DNA of 64,000 nucleotides from Prochlorococcus marinus str. MIT 9301 (GTDB lineage: Bacteria > Cyanobacteriota > Cyanobacteriia > PCC-6307 > Cyanobiaceae), in contig NC_009091.1 of assembly GCF_000015965.1 (NCBI RefSeq), positions 1,488,001-1,552,000 on the forward strand, written 5' to 3'. Of this stretch, positions 47,610 through 59,374 are shown one piece after another; the first letter of the stretch is position 1; every line of letters starts with the position of its first letter. The notes under the pieces were generated by a model that saw nothing but the letters and a program-made list of their open reading frames with translations, made no database searches and was not told the origin of the DNA. The translations under genes and the position numbers were made by a program.

Positions 47610-48662
47610 TTAATCTCTTATCGCGTTCCTTATAAAGTCTGGAGTATCAACAACTCTCTTAAGTTTTTTAAAATCGTCCAGAACCTCCCCACAACCATTA
47701 ACTACACAAAGCAGTGGATTTTCTGCTATGTGAGTAAAAATTCCCGTTTCATCGCTCAATAAATCATTAATGCCTCTTACTAAAGCTCCACCTCCCGCAA
47801 GCATAATTCCCCTATCAACAATATCTGCGGCAAGTTCAGGTGGAGTTCTCTCTAAAGTTCTTTTTACAGCTTCAACTATCTTGCTAAGTGTCTCAGCCAT
47901 AGCTTCTCTGATTTCTCCTGATGTCAAAGTGACTGATCTCGGTAGACCAGATAAAAGATGTAAACCTCTAACTTCTAAGGTAGTTTTATCAAAATCATCA
48001 TCAGGAAATGCAGATCCAATTTTAATTTTGATATCCTCTGCAGTTCTCTCTCCAACCACTAAATTGTGAACTTTTTTAAGATACAGCGCAATTGACTCAT
48101 TTATTTCATCTCCAGCTATTCGAACAGATTCACTCAATACAGTTCCACCTAAACTTAATACTGCAACCTCAGTAGTGCCTCCACCAATATCGACAATCAT
48201 AGTTCCAATTGGCTCAGTAACTGGTAGTGATGCTCCTATTGCTGCTGCGACAGGTTCATCAATTAAGTGAACCTCTCTAGCACCAGCTAATCCAGCTTCT
48301 CTTACTGCTCTTCGCTCTACACTAGTAACTCCGCTTGGAATACCAATCACTATTCTTGGGGCTACAATTCCCTTACCTTCGTTACATTTTTGAATAAATG
48401 TTTTTATCATTTGTTCTGCAGCATCAAAATCTGCGATAACCCCATCTCTCAGCGGTCTTACGGCTCTTATATTGCCAGGGGTTCTTCCAAGCATCAACTT
48501 TGCTTCTTTACCAACAGCTAATGGAATCCCTTCCTCTAAATCCATAGCTACCACAGAAGGCTCTTGTAAAACGACCCCCTTTCCAGATACATGTATTAGA
48601 GTATTGGCAGTTCCCAAATCTATGCCAATATCTCTAGAAAATTTAAATCTGTTAAAAATCAC
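47610..48662 (-). CDS. mreB: Actin-like rod shape protein MreB
   Basis: Cytoskeletal ATPase that organises lateral wall synthesis. The 350-residue protein shows the actin phosphate-1 motif [46 protein letters not shown], the phosphate-2 motif [15 protein letters not shown], and [11 protein letters not shown]. The frame extends to 48884, but that stretch runs backwards across the divergent ssb start; GTG at 48662 gives the usual MreB N-terminus [13 protein letters not shown]. It heads mreB-mreC-mreD. Confidence 0.96.
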   Translation of the reverse strand: MIFNRFKFSRDIGIDLGTANTLIHVSGKGVVLQEPSVVAMDLEEGIPLAVGKEAKLMLGRTPGNIRAVRPLRDGVIADFDAAEQMIKTFIQKCNEGKGIVAPRIVIGIPSGVTSVERRAVREAGLAGAREVHLIDEPVAAAIGASLPVTEPIGTMIVDIGGGTTEVAVLSLGGTVLSESVRIAGDEINESIALYLKKVHNLVVGERTAEDIKIKIGSAFPDDDFDKTTLEVRGLHLLSGLPRSVTLTSGEIREAMAETLSKIVEAVKRTLERTPPELAADIVDRGIMLAGGGALVRGINDLLSDETGIFTHIAENPLLCVVNGCGEVLDDFKKLKRVVDTPDFIRNAIRD

Positions 48663-48792
48663 AATAAGAATTCTTTTACAAATAATATATCTATTTTTTG
48701 GTAAGCTCTCATAATTCTTGAGTTTAGTTATGAATAGCACGCAAAACTTTGAGCAGAATCTGGAAATATGAGTAGTATAAAAAAAAAAAATT

Positions 48793-49167
48793 ATGGAAAT
48801 TAACACTATTAATCTAGTTGGCAGAGCAGGAAGAGAACCAGATGTCAGATATTTTGAATCTGGTAGTATCGTAGCTAATTTCACACTTGCAGTTAACAGA
48901 AGAAGCAGAGATGAAGAACCAGACTGGTTTAATTTAGAAATATGGGGTAAGCAAGCGCAAATTGCCGCAGATTACGTTAAAAAAGGTTCTTTAATTGGAA
49001 TTACAGGAAGTTTTAAAATTGATAGTTGGAAAGATAAAAATACTGGCGAAGATAGATATAAACCAGTTGTGAGAGTAGATAGATTAAACTTACTTGGCTC
49101 CCGAAAAGAATCTGATAATAATGGATATTCTAACAATAGTAATAGTTCAAGTGAAATCCCCTTCTAA
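48793..49167 (+). CDS. ssb: Single-stranded DNA-binding protein
   Basis: OB-fold protein that coats single-stranded DNA in replication and repair. The 124 residues comprise the DNA-binding domain ([58 protein letters not shown]) and a short serine/asparagine tail ending SSSEIPF. The tip keeps IPF but has only one acidic residue before it, where most bacterial SSBs carry several. The 3' end overlaps the convergent DedA gene by 4 bases. Confidence 0.95.
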   Translation: MEINTINLVGRAGREPDVRYFESGSIVANFTLAVNRRSRDEEPDWFNLEIWGKQAQIAADYVKKGSLIGITGSFKIDSWKDKNTGEDRYKPVVRVDRLNLLGSRKESDNNGYSNNSNSSSEIPF

Positions 49168-49823
49168 GCCCTATTTTTCTTTATAAATCTACTAATTATT
49201 TTGATAAAAAAATATAAAAAAAGTAAAATTAAAATTGGTTTTACAAAAATCTTGATTTGATCAATGTAAGTTTTGATAATTGGGTAATTTTCACCGAATA
49301 AAAAACCTGCATAAGTGAGAAGCGCTACCCATATAAAACTACCAAATGTAGTCCAAATCAAAAATTTTCTTACTGGCATAAGTTCTATGCCAGCAGGAAC
49401 TGAAATTAACGTTCTTATACCTGGTACTAATCGTCCCCAAAACACCAGTGAAACCCCATATTTCTCAAACCACATCTTACTTTTCATTAAATCTTTAGAA
49501 GAAATTCCCAAGTATTTCCCTTTATTATCAAGAAAATTTGCAAGTCTTTTTTCATTTACTAATCTGCCTAAGTAATACCAAGGCAATGAACCTAGTATTG
49601 TTCCCAATAAACCCCAGAAAATTAAAATATAAAAGTTTAATTTTTCTTGATAAACAAAAAAGCCTCCCAAGGGCATTATTATTTCTGATGGGATTGGGGG
49701 AATTATATTTTCTAAAAACATAGCCAAACATATAGTAAGGTATGCAACAGCAGAATTCTTCTCAACCGCCAAACTTATATAATCGGGAATCGAGGTAAGA
49801 AAATTTACAAAAATTAAGTTCAA
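49164..49823 (-). CDS. DedA-family membrane protein
   Basis: Integral membrane protein of the DedA/SNARE-associated (VTT) superfamily; some relatives act as lipid flippases or in proton-motive-force maintenance. The 219 residues have about five hydrophobic segments and the family motifs FLENIIPPIPSEIIMPLGGF near residue 40, GSLPWYYLGRLV, and FWGRLVPGIRTLISVPAGI near 133. The start is TTG at 49823, 2 bases before the ahcY stop side; no ATG precedes the first membrane segment. Confidence 0.9.
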   Translation of the reverse strand: MNLIFVNFLTSIPDYISLAVEKNSAVAYLTICLAMFLENIIPPIPSEIIMPLGGFFVYQEKLNFYILIFWGLLGTILGSLPWYYLGRLVNEKRLANFLDNKGKYLGISSKDLMKSKMWFEKYGVSLVFWGRLVPGIRTLISVPAGIELMPVRKFLIWTTFGSFIWVALLTYAGFLFGENYPIIKTYIDQIKIFVKPILILLFLYFFIKIISRFIKKNRA

Positions 49824-49825
49824 AC

Positions 49826-51244
49826 TTAGTATCTATAAAATTCTGATTTATATGGTCCCTCAACCGAAACACTAATATAATCAGCCTGTTCTTTAGTTAA
49901 TTTTGTTAATTTTGCCCCTATTTTATCTAAATGTAATCTGGCCACCATTTCATCAAGATGTTTTGGTAGAACATAAACTTCTTTAGCATATTGCTCCGAC
50001 TTATTAAAAAGTTCAATTTGAGCTAATACTTGGTTAGTGAACGAATTACTCATAACAAAACTTGGATGCCCAGTTGCACAGCCTAGGTTAACTAATCTAC
50101 CTTCTGCTAAAAGAATAATTTTATTTCCGCTCGGTAAAGTTATATGATCAACCTGCGGCTTAATATTTTCCCATTGATAATTCTTTAAAGAGGCAACATC
50201 AATCTCATTATCAAAATGCCCAATATTGCAAACTATAGCCTCATCCTTCATTTTGACTAGATTTTCATGGGTTATTACCTGATAGTTACCAGTGGCCGTA
50301 ACAAATATATCTATATCTTCAACAACATCTTCTAACCTGACAACGCTGTAACCTTCCATGGCTGCTTGAAGGGCACAAATTGGATCAATTTCTGCAACTT
50401 TTACAATGGCACCAAGTCCTCTCAATGACTGTGCTGAACCTTTACCTACATCTCCAAAACCCATTACTAATGCAGTTTTTCCAGCAATCATTACATCGGT
50501 GGCACGCTTGATACTATCAACTAAAGATTCTCGGCAGCCATATAAATTATCAAATTTGCTTTTTGTCACTGAATCATTAACGTTTATAGCTGGGAAAGGT
50601 AAAGCATTTTGCTTTTGAAGTTGATAAAGTCTTGCTACTCCAGTTGTAGTTTCTTCAGTGACACCAATGATATTACTCTTAATTCTAGAATAGAATTCAC
50701 CATCATTTTTCAACTTAGACTTAATAGAGTTGAATAAAGCAATTTCTTCTTCGTTACTCGGGTTATCTAAAACAGATAAATCTTTTTCTGCTTTACTACC
50801 TAGTATCAATAAACCAGTTGCATCCCCCCCATCATCAAGAATCATATTTGGGAAGTCTGAACCCCAATCAAGGATATAGTGGGTATATTGCCAATATTCA
50901 TCCAGAGTCTCACCTTTTTTTGCAAATACAGAAATTCCTTGATCTGCGATTGCTGCAGCTGCATGATCTTGAGTTGAAAAAATATTGCATGAAGCCCATT
51001 TCACTTCTGCACCAAGATCAACAAGAGTTTCTATTAAGACTGCTGTCTGAATAGTCATATGAAGGCTTCCAGCTATTTTTGCACCTTTCAATGGCTTTTC
51101 AGATTGATATTTATCTCTAAGTGCCATTAATCCTGGCATTTCAGTTTCGGCAATTTTAATTTCTTTACGACCAAAATCTGATAGTGAAATATCAGAAATG
51201 ATGAATTTCGGTGTTGATGTTTTAACTGAATTTGCAATAACCAT
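49826..51244 (-). CDS. ahcY: S-adenosylhomocysteine hydrolase
   Basis: Hydrolyses S-adenosylhomocysteine to adenosine and homocysteine, keeping methylation running. The 472 residues include [28 protein letters not shown], the NAD-binding [16 protein letters not shown], and the C-terminal [20 protein letters not shown] ending (KxxYRY) that contributes to NAD binding. Length fits the longer bacterial form with the insert. No SAH riboswitch is possible in the 39 bases shared with divergent tsaE. Downstream is the DedA gene. Confidence 0.97.
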   Translation of the reverse strand: MVIANSVKTSTPKFIISDISLSDFGRKEIKIAETEMPGLMALRDKYQSEKPLKGAKIAGSLHMTIQTAVLIETLVDLGAEVKWASCNIFSTQDHAAAAIADQGISVFAKKGETLDEYWQYTHYILDWGSDFPNMILDDGGDATGLLILGSKAEKDLSVLDNPSNEEEIALFNSIKSKLKNDGEFYSRIKSNIIGVTEETTTGVARLYQLQKQNALPFPAINVNDSVTKSKFDNLYGCRESLVDSIKRATDVMIAGKTALVMGFGDVGKGSAQSLRGLGAIVKVAEIDPICALQAAMEGYSVVRLEDVVEDIDIFVTATGNYQVITHENLVKMKDEAIVCNIGHFDNEIDVASLKNYQWENIKPQVDHITLPSGNKIILLAEGRLVNLGCATGHPSFVMSNSFTNQVLAQIELFNKSEQYAKEVYVLPKHLDEMVARLHLDKIGAKLTKLTKEQADYISVSVEGPYKSEFYRY

Positions 51245-51283
51245 TTCTATCGGAATCTATACCCATTAAACTATAAGTGATTT

Positions 51284-51733
51284 TTGCATAATTTTGTGTT
51301 TGTTGAGAATTTAAAAGAGACTTTAAATTTAGGAATAAAACTCTCACACAATTTAAATCCCCAATCGATTGTTTTATTACAAGGTCCAATTGGGGCCGGG
51401 AAAACTTCATTTGTGCAAGGGATTGCTAAAGGCTTATTAATCACTGAGGATATTACAAGCCCTACATTTGCTTTATCGCATCACTATAACTCCGGAAAAA
51501 TTCCGCTAATTCACCTTGATTTATACAGATTAGAAAATGTTTCTTTAGCAAAAGAAGTTTTTTTCTCAGAAGAAGAAGAGGCAATACAAAGACAAGCTAT
51601 TTTAGTTATTGAATGGCCAGAATTAATAGAACCAATTATCCAAAATTTCTGGAAAATAGAAATTAGTTATGCAAAAAATTACGGAAGACACTATGAAATA
51701 AGAGATCCTAAAAATTTATTAACATTCTCGTAA
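51284..51733 (+). CDS. tsaE: tRNA threonylcarbamoyladenosine biosynthesis ATPase TsaE
   Basis: P-loop ATPase of the t6A37 tRNA modification complex (with TsaB and TsaD). The 149 residues show Walker A LLQGPIGAGKTSFVQG near 32-46, ITSPTFALSHHY, IHLDLYRL, and ILVIEWPELIEP. Start choice is TTG at 51284; GTG at 51296 is an alternative, and no ATG is available. The 3' end overlaps the convergent PfkB gene by 43 bases, the largest overlap in the window. Confidence 0.92.
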   Translation: MHNFVFVENLKETLNLGIKLSHNLNPQSIVLLQGPIGAGKTSFVQGIAKGLLITEDITSPTFALSHHYNSGKIPLIHLDLYRLENVSLAKEVFFSEEEEAIQRQAILVIEWPELIEPIIQNFWKIEISYAKNYGRHYEIRDPKNLLTFS

Positions 51734-52689
51734 TATGGCTGTTGCTCGATGGCGCCTTCACCAAGACAAGTTAATAATCCACAAGCACCTGCAAACTTAA
51801 TGCAATCTTCTATCTCTTGTTCATTTGAAGGATAACCAGAAGAAATTAATTTTGAAATTAACCCAGCTAAAAAAGCATCTCCTGCTCCAGTTGTATCAAC
51901 AATTTCTTGCGAAGAAGGAGTTTCGGTAATTCCCTGCAAACCATTTATGTACCATGTAACAGGATTTTTTCCATCAGTTATTATTACATCTGGTCTATTA
52001 GACAATTGTTGAGATATTAGGAAGGGATTTTCATCCTCAAAAAACAAAGTTGCTTCCTCCTTAGCAAGTTTTAAAACATTTGCATGATTTAAAAATTTCT
52101 TGATTAAATTAACTCTAGTGGCTTGACTAATTTCTGATGAAAAACTTGAATGATCCCAAAAGACCTGTCTCCAATTCAAATCAATAACTATTTTTACATC
52201 AAATGCTTTAGCCCCTTCAAGAAGAAAAAAAATAGTCTCTGATGATATTGGAGATGATAATAAGATCGTTCCTGTAACCAGATATTTTGTTTCTAGAAAA
52301 GATTTCTCCAAATTTAAAATTTGTTTTGCGATTAATTTCTTACTAAGAACTTCGTCTGCAAAGCATGAATAAGAACTTTCCTCAAAGCCCGAAAAAAAAC
52401 GTTCTCCAAATTGATCTCTATCTACATTAACTACGCGAGTAGATGAATCATTATCCAATTGCAAGAAATCTAAATTAACGTCCAATTTATTAAATTGCGT
52501 AATAAATTTTTTTCCATAATCATCACTACCCAAACATCCTATAAATACTGAATCTATTTTTAATTTTCTTAATGCACAAGCAACATTCGCTGGGGCCCCA
52601 CCTAAAAAATCTGTAAATCCTTGATTAGACTTATTTCTGATTCTGTCAATTAAAGCCTCTCCAATACATATGACCTTTTTATTTTTCAT
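51691..52689 (-). CDS. PfkB-family carbohydrate kinase (fructokinase-like)
   Basis: Predicted sugar kinase of the ribokinase/PfkB family, 332 residues. Signatures: N-terminal CIGEALIDRI and FLGGAPANVACALRKL (about 29-44, substrate site), and the C-terminal anion-hole motif DTTGAGDAFLAGL near residue 262 with the catalytic aspartate. Resemblance to bacterial fructokinases is moderate, so the sugar is not certain. It is convergent with tsaE, sharing 43 bases, and divergent from the alpha/beta hydrolase gene. Confidence 0.9.
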   Translation of the reverse strand: MKNKKVICIGEALIDRIRNKSNQGFTDFLGGAPANVACALRKLKIDSVFIGCLGSDDYGKKFITQFNKLDVNLDFLQLDNDSSTRVVNVDRDQFGERFFSGFEESSYSCFADEVLSKKLIAKQILNLEKSFLETKYLVTGTILLSSPISSETIFFLLEGAKAFDVKIVIDLNWRQVFWDHSSFSSEISQATRVNLIKKFLNHANVLKLAKEEATLFFEDENPFLISQQLSNRPDVIITDGKNPVTWYINGLQGITETPSSQEIVDTTGAGDAFLAGLISKLISSGYPSNEQEIEDCIKFAGACGLLTCLGEGAIEQQPYYENVNKFLGSLIS

Positions 52690-52777
52690 TAATTGACGTT
52701 TATTCTCAACTAAGAATAATTTATTAAAAACGAATAATTGTTTTTTGAATTAAAGTTTAATTAACCTCACATTAATA

Positions 52778-53692
52778 GTGTCTTTGAATAAATCTGAAAC
52801 TTGGAAATGGAAAAATTGGGAAATTTCTTGGTCTTTGTCAAAAAATAGTACTTCTGAAAAAAATACTAAAATTTTATTAGTTCATGGATTCGGGGCATCA
52901 AAAAAACATTGGAGACATAATCAAGATTTTCTCGGTAAATTTTCTAACTGCTACGCAATTGACCTATTAGGATTTGGGAAAAGCAGTCAGCCCAGTGCTT
53001 TATTAAATTACGAACCTGATAAAAAAAACTCAATTAAATATTCATTTGACTTATGGGGCAATCAAATATCAACATTTTGTGCAGAGGTCATAAAATCTCC
53101 TGTTTACTTGGTAGGAAATTCAATTGGTGGGGTTATTGCATTGAAAGCTGCTGAAATCCTTAAAGATAATTGCAAAGGTGTCATTTTGATTGATTGCGCA
53201 CAAAGAACTATGGATGATAAACGTTTAAAACAAAGCGATATCTTAATGAATCTACTGAGACCCGTCCTTAAAACGATCGTCAGACAAAGAGTAATTAGTA
53301 ATACACTTTTTACAAGGGCTGCTAATCCAAAAGTTATAAAAAAAATACTTGAACAAGCTTACCCTTCAGGAAAAAATATCGATGAAGAATTAATTGAAAT
53401 ACTTTATAAACCTTCACAAAGGAAAAACTCTAAAGAAGCATTTCGTGGTTTTATCAACTTATTTGATGACTATCTTGCTACTGACCTTTTCGATAAGGTT
53501 GATGCTCCTATCCAATTGATTTGGGGAGAAAAAGATCCTTGGGAATCGTTAAATGAAGCAAAAGAGTGGAAGCAACAATTCAGTAATATTCAAAGATTAG
53601 ATATTATTCATGGTGCTGGTCATTGTCCTCATGATGAAGAACCCGAACAAACAAATGAATTAATAAATGAATTTATTCAAGAAACGAAGTAA
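52778..53692 (+). CDS. Alpha/beta-fold hydrolase
   Basis: A 304-residue alpha/beta hydrolase with LLVHGFGASKKHW, nucleophile S115 in LVGNSIGGVIA, the acid in WGEKDPWE near 252, and the histidine in HGAGHCPHDEEP near 281. Closely resembles the protein at 24305-25204 in layout and ending. Substrate unknown; a membrane or pigment-ester role cannot be judged from sequence. It begins with GTG at 52778 and overlaps the convergent sigma-factor gene by 16 bases. Confidence 0.9.
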   Translation: MSLNKSETWKWKNWEISWSLSKNSTSEKNTKILLVHGFGASKKHWRHNQDFLGKFSNCYAIDLLGFGKSSQPSALLNYEPDKKNSIKYSFDLWGNQISTFCAEVIKSPVYLVGNSIGGVIALKAAEILKDNCKGVILIDCAQRTMDDKRLKQSDILMNLLRPVLKTIVRQRVISNTLFTRAANPKVIKKILEQAYPSGKNIDEELIEILYKPSQRKNSKEAFRGFINLFDDYLATDLFDKVDAPIQLIWGEKDPWESLNEAKEWKQQFSNIQRLDIIHGAGHCPHDEEPEQTNELINEFIQETK

Positions 53693-54678
53693 GCTTCTAC
53701 ATTATGACTAAGTCTTCTCAAGCCTCTTAAACCATCACGTTCTAGGTTTCTTACTCGATCTCTACTTATTCCTAGGACCCTTCCTATACCTGTAAGAGAC
53801 ATTGGCTCATCACCATCCATCCCGTATCTCATTCTTAAAACCCTACATTGCAGATCAGGTAATTGATGTAAAAGAGAATGAAGATCACCTCTCATACAAT
53901 CCATCTCAATTTGTTCGTCTGGCAAATCCTCGCCCCCTGCAAGTAAATCTAGTAAAACAGTATCTTCACCATCACCTACCTTGGTTTCAAGACTAACTGG
54001 CTGCCCAGCTTTGCACATTAAGTCTTTAACGTCATCTTCTGGAAGCTCTACGTATTTCGCAAGTTCACTTACAGTTGGAGTTCTAGACATTTCTTGACTG
54101 AGCTCTCTTTGACCCTTTTTTAACTTATTCAACATTTCGGTAATGTGGATAGGCAACCTAATCGCCCGACTCTTTTCAGCTATTGCTCTAGTAATACCTT
54201 GTCTAATCCACCAATATGCATATGTTGAAAACTTGTAGCCTCTCGCTGGATCAAATTTTTCAACTCCTCTAACAAGTCCTATAGTTCCCTCCTGAATTAA
54301 ATCTAAAAGTTCCATATTTCTTTTTGTATATTTTTTTGCAACGCTCACTACCAATCTTAAATTTGCTGCAACCATTCTTTCTTTAGCTCTCTGTCCAGCT
54401 CTCAATCTTTTTTTTATTACTGAAGTAGACAAGTTTAATTTCGTCGATAATTCATCAATACTGGGTTTATCTCCTGTTAATTCGCTGATTTCTAATTCAG
54501 CTCTTTCAACTTGCATATACTCTTGAACTTGTCGACCTAGAGTAATTTCTTGCTCATGCGATAGTAAGGGAACTCTTCCTATATCCCTCAAATATGATCG
54601 AACAAGATCTACATCATTACTTGCTTTTAAACTTGCGATTGACGTTAGTTTATTTTCACTTATTGTTTCAGAGGACAT
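53677..54678 (-). CDS. Group 2 RNA polymerase sigma factor (SigA-like, non-essential type)
   Basis: Sigma-70 family protein of about 333 residues lacking the long region 1.1 of the primary factor. Region 1.2 (DLVRSYLRDIGRVPLLS), region 2 (RLVVSVAKKYTKRNMELLDLIQEG to FSTYAYWWIRQGITRAI, contacting the -10 box), region 3, and region 4 with the -35 helix (LTGIGRVLGISRDRVRNLERDGL) are complete. The frame is open to an ATG at 54711, but I prefer the ATG at 54678, which begins MSSETISEN; neither has a Shine-Dalgarno site. It probably directs stress- or time-of-day-dependent transcription. Confidence 0.92.
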   Translation of the reverse strand: MSSETISENKLTSIASLKASNDVDLVRSYLRDIGRVPLLSHEQEITLGRQVQEYMQVERAELEISELTGDKPSIDELSTKLNLSTSVIKKRLRAGQRAKERMVAANLRLVVSVAKKYTKRNMELLDLIQEGTIGLVRGVEKFDPARGYKFSTYAYWWIRQGITRAIAEKSRAIRLPIHITEMLNKLKKGQRELSQEMSRTPTVSELAKYVELPEDDVKDLMCKAGQPVSLETKVGDGEDTVLLDLLAGGEDLPDEQIEMDCMRGDLHSLLHQLPDLQCRVLRMRYGMDGDEPMSLTGIGRVLGISRDRVRNLERDGLRGLRRLSHNVEAYFVS

Positions 54679-54778
54679 GAATGCTAAATGATGTTTTGTA
54701 AACAATACCATTAAGAAATGTAAAGTTAAACAAAAAAATCCACATTTTTACAAAAATGAGAATAAATACCTAGTCAAT

Positions 54779-56185
54779 TTAAGTCAATGATGAGTTTAAT
54801 AGCCATTTTGCTGTACTGAGGTAAATAAATACACCAGCAATATCAGTCACGGTTGTAATGAAAGGGGAGGACATTAGGGCTGGATCCAATTTCATTTTGT
54901 CAAACAACAAAGGGAGAATCGCTCCAGTTGTAGCAGCTAAAGTTGTTATGGATATCAAACTTATTCCCACTGCAGAGGCGATTAGAGGCCCTTCTCCTTG
55001 CCACCAAGCAAAGGGAAATACTACAAGCATCATGAAAACACCTAAAAGAGCGCCGGTTATTGCTTCTTTAACTACTGCCCTAATAGCACCAAGAGACTTC
55101 AATTTTTGAGTACTTAAACCTCTAATGACAACAGTTGAACTTTGAGCACCAACATTTCCCCCAGTACCTATAAGTAGTGGAATAAATGCAGCTAATAAAA
55201 CTATTTCTTTTAATATTTGATCATTCATAGCTATAACTTTTGTCGTTAAACCATTTGCTAAAACCAAAATTAACAACCATAAAATTCTTCTTCGGGCAAT
55301 CGTAAACAAACTACTTTGGAAATAATCATCTTCATCTCCAGGTTGTACTGCCCCCGCTGCATAAATGTCTCTTGTTGCTTCTTGTTCTATGACATCAATT
55401 AAATCATCAACAGTTACAATCCCAACTAGTCTTTTTTCTTTATCAACAACTGGCAGAGCTAAAAAATCATATCTTTGTATTGCTCTCGCAACCTCTTCTT
55501 GATTCGTATTAGTTGAAATATTAACTACATCTCTTGTCATAACGTCACCAATTGGCCTAGAAGGATCTGCAGTTACAAGGTCTCTTAAAGAAAGGATACC
55601 AGTTAAATGTCTTTCTTTGTCCGTGACATATAAGCTATAAATAGTTTCAGTAAATGGGGCTCTTTTTCTCACTAAAGAAAGAGCCTCAGCTGCTGTTTGC
55701 ATCTCTTTAAGGTCTATAAATTCAGTCGTCATTAATCTTCCGGCAGTTTCAGGCTCATATCCAAGTAATTCAGCTGTTACTTTCCTTTCTCCAGGACTAA
55801 GAGCAGACAAAAATTTTCGTACAACTTTTGCAGGTAATTCATCAAAGAGTTGAACTCTATCATCAGGAGACATTTTTTCAACGATTTCTAAAACCTCTCC
55901 TGAGCGCAGTCTTTCTAATAATGTTTGTTGAACTACTGGATCTAAATATTCATAAACCTCAATCGCCTCATTTTTCTTTAATAATCGAAATGCTAATGCC
56001 TGCAATATTAGTGGAAGGCTTCCAATAGCATCTGCAATATCAACAGGTTGGGATGGCTCTAAAAGTAATTTTGCCTCATCATAATTTCCCGCGATGAGCA
56101 ATTCCTCAAGTTGAATAGTAATGTTTTCTCTTGTACTTAAATCTGAAGATAACGATGTAACTGTTTCAAGATTATTTTCTTTCAT
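54779..56185 (-). CDS. mgtE: Magnesium transporter MgtE
   Basis: Mg2+ channel/transporter with the standard architecture: an N-terminal superhelical domain (about 20-140), two CBS domains (TEFIDLKEMQTAAEALSLV; VMTRDVVNISTNTNQEEVA), a connecting helix, and five membrane segments from about residue 305. The pore signature GTGGNVGAQSSTVVIRGL and the terminal LDPALMSSPFITTVTDIAG are present. The CBS domains sense cytosolic Mg2+. Full length at 468 residues. No Mg2+ riboswitch is evident in the 100 bases to the sigma factor. Confidence 0.95.
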   Translation of the reverse strand: MKENNLETVTSLSSDLSTRENITIQLEELLIAGNYDEAKLLLEPSQPVDIADAIGSLPLILQALAFRLLKKNEAIEVYEYLDPVVQQTLLERLRSGEVLEIVEKMSPDDRVQLFDELPAKVVRKFLSALSPGERKVTAELLGYEPETAGRLMTTEFIDLKEMQTAAEALSLVRKRAPFTETIYSLYVTDKERHLTGILSLRDLVTADPSRPIGDVMTRDVVNISTNTNQEEVARAIQRYDFLALPVVDKEKRLVGIVTVDDLIDVIEQEATRDIYAAGAVQPGDEDDYFQSSLFTIARRRILWLLILVLANGLTTKVIAMNDQILKEIVLLAAFIPLLIGTGGNVGAQSSTVVIRGLSTQKLKSLGAIRAVVKEAITGALLGVFMMLVVFPFAWWQGEGPLIASAVGISLISITTLAATTGAILPLLFDKMKLDPALMSSPFITTVTDIAGVFIYLSTAKWLLNSSLT

Positions 56186-56228
56186 AAATATAATCCCTTA
56201 TCAAAGTAACAACACCATTATATGAAAT

Positions 56229-56558
56229 CTAAGTAATTTTTCTACTGATCCAGAACCCGAAAATCATTGTTAGTAAATTTAAGATAATGATTAAATTAAA
56301 AAAAATTATAAATTTTATCCAATCCCCTTGATTTAAAATTTTATACAAAAAATATATAAATCCGCTAAAGGATGTAAAGCAAGAAAAAAAACCACTAAAC
56401 AAAATTTTTTCATTTGAATAACTTAATCTTTTACTAACAAAAAAACCCACTAAAAATGATCCAATTATTGAAATAAAAAAATTGTTATTTAAAGTTAATC
56501 TGAAAAAAGTAGCTAGATAAGCGGCTAAAAAAATATAAATAAAATTATTTATTTTCAC
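56229..56558 (-). CDS. crcB: CrcB/Fluc-type fluoride exporter (first of tandem pair)
   Basis: A 109-residue membrane protein with about four hydrophobic segments and CrcB features, including the FFSCFTSFSGFIYFL stretch that corresponds to the conserved G-x-x-x-S/T-T-F-S-T-F phenylalanine-box region. The start is GTG at 56558, one base after the stop of the upstream crcB. The pair resembles heterodimer-forming Fluc subunits described in some bacteria. No fluoride riboswitch is visible upstream of either gene. Confidence 0.8.
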   Translation of the reverse strand: MKINNFIYIFLAAYLATFFRLTLNNNFFISIIGSFLVGFFVSKRLSYSNEKILFSGFFSCFTSFSGFIYFLYKILNQGDWIKFIIFFNLIIILNLLTMIFGFWISRKIT

Positions 56559-56559
56559 T

Positions 56560-56925
56560 TTAAAAAAACTGAATAAAAAAATAACCCAAATAAAAGAAAA
56601 GAAATGAAAAAATTATCACTTCAATATAGTGAAAAAATAATCTCAGGAATTTTCTCTTTTTGAATAAAATAAATAGTTGATAGATAAAGGAGGAAAATGT
56701 ACTAAAACATCCTAAGAAACCGCTGTAAAATAAAACTAAAATTTCGTTATTCATAAAATTTAAAGCTACTAGAATTCCTAAAACAAAAGATGATAAAAAA
56801 TTTACTATTGAAGTATTCTGAATATTAAAACCAATACTTTTTTTAAAATTATTTTGTATGTATATTCTTAGGATTAATCCTAAAGTACTGCAGATTAAAA
56901 TTATACTTATTGAACTAAAATCCAA
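56560..56925 (-). CDS. crcB: CrcB/Fluc-type fluoride exporter (second of tandem pair)
   Basis: A 121-residue membrane protein with four hydrophobic segments. LVLFYSGFLGCFSTFSSFIYQL is the Fluc signature (GFLG-FSTFSSF), and NFLSSFVLGILVA replaces the typical NVxGSFxLG. The start is TTG at 56925; no ATG is in the right place. It lies 3 bases after the SH3-like protein stop and directly before the other crcB, so both sit in an operon downstream of gyrB. Confidence 0.82.
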   Translation of the reverse strand: MDFSSISIILICSTLGLILRIYIQNNFKKSIGFNIQNTSIVNFLSSFVLGILVALNFMNNEILVLFYSGFLGCFSTFSSFIYQLFILFKKRKFLRLFFHYIEVIIFSFLFFYLGYFFIQFF

Positions 56926-56928
56926 AAT

Positions 56929-59222
<2,294 letters not shown>

Positions 59223-59374
59223 TTAATATAAAAAAAAATACTAAACTTTTAAAATGTTATTTTTAAAAGGTCTTTCATTAAACTTACCACCGCAATAAGG
59301 TAAAGGCTCGGAAATCAATGAAAAAATTAAACACTTTAATTATATAGCTAATATTTTTTTCTTCAGAAATTCAT

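Noticed and set aside
48663-48884. N-terminal extension of MreB (74 codons)
   Set aside because: It overlaps the ssb start on the other strand, contains no MreB-like sequence, and the GTG at 48662 gives the normal MreB N-terminus.
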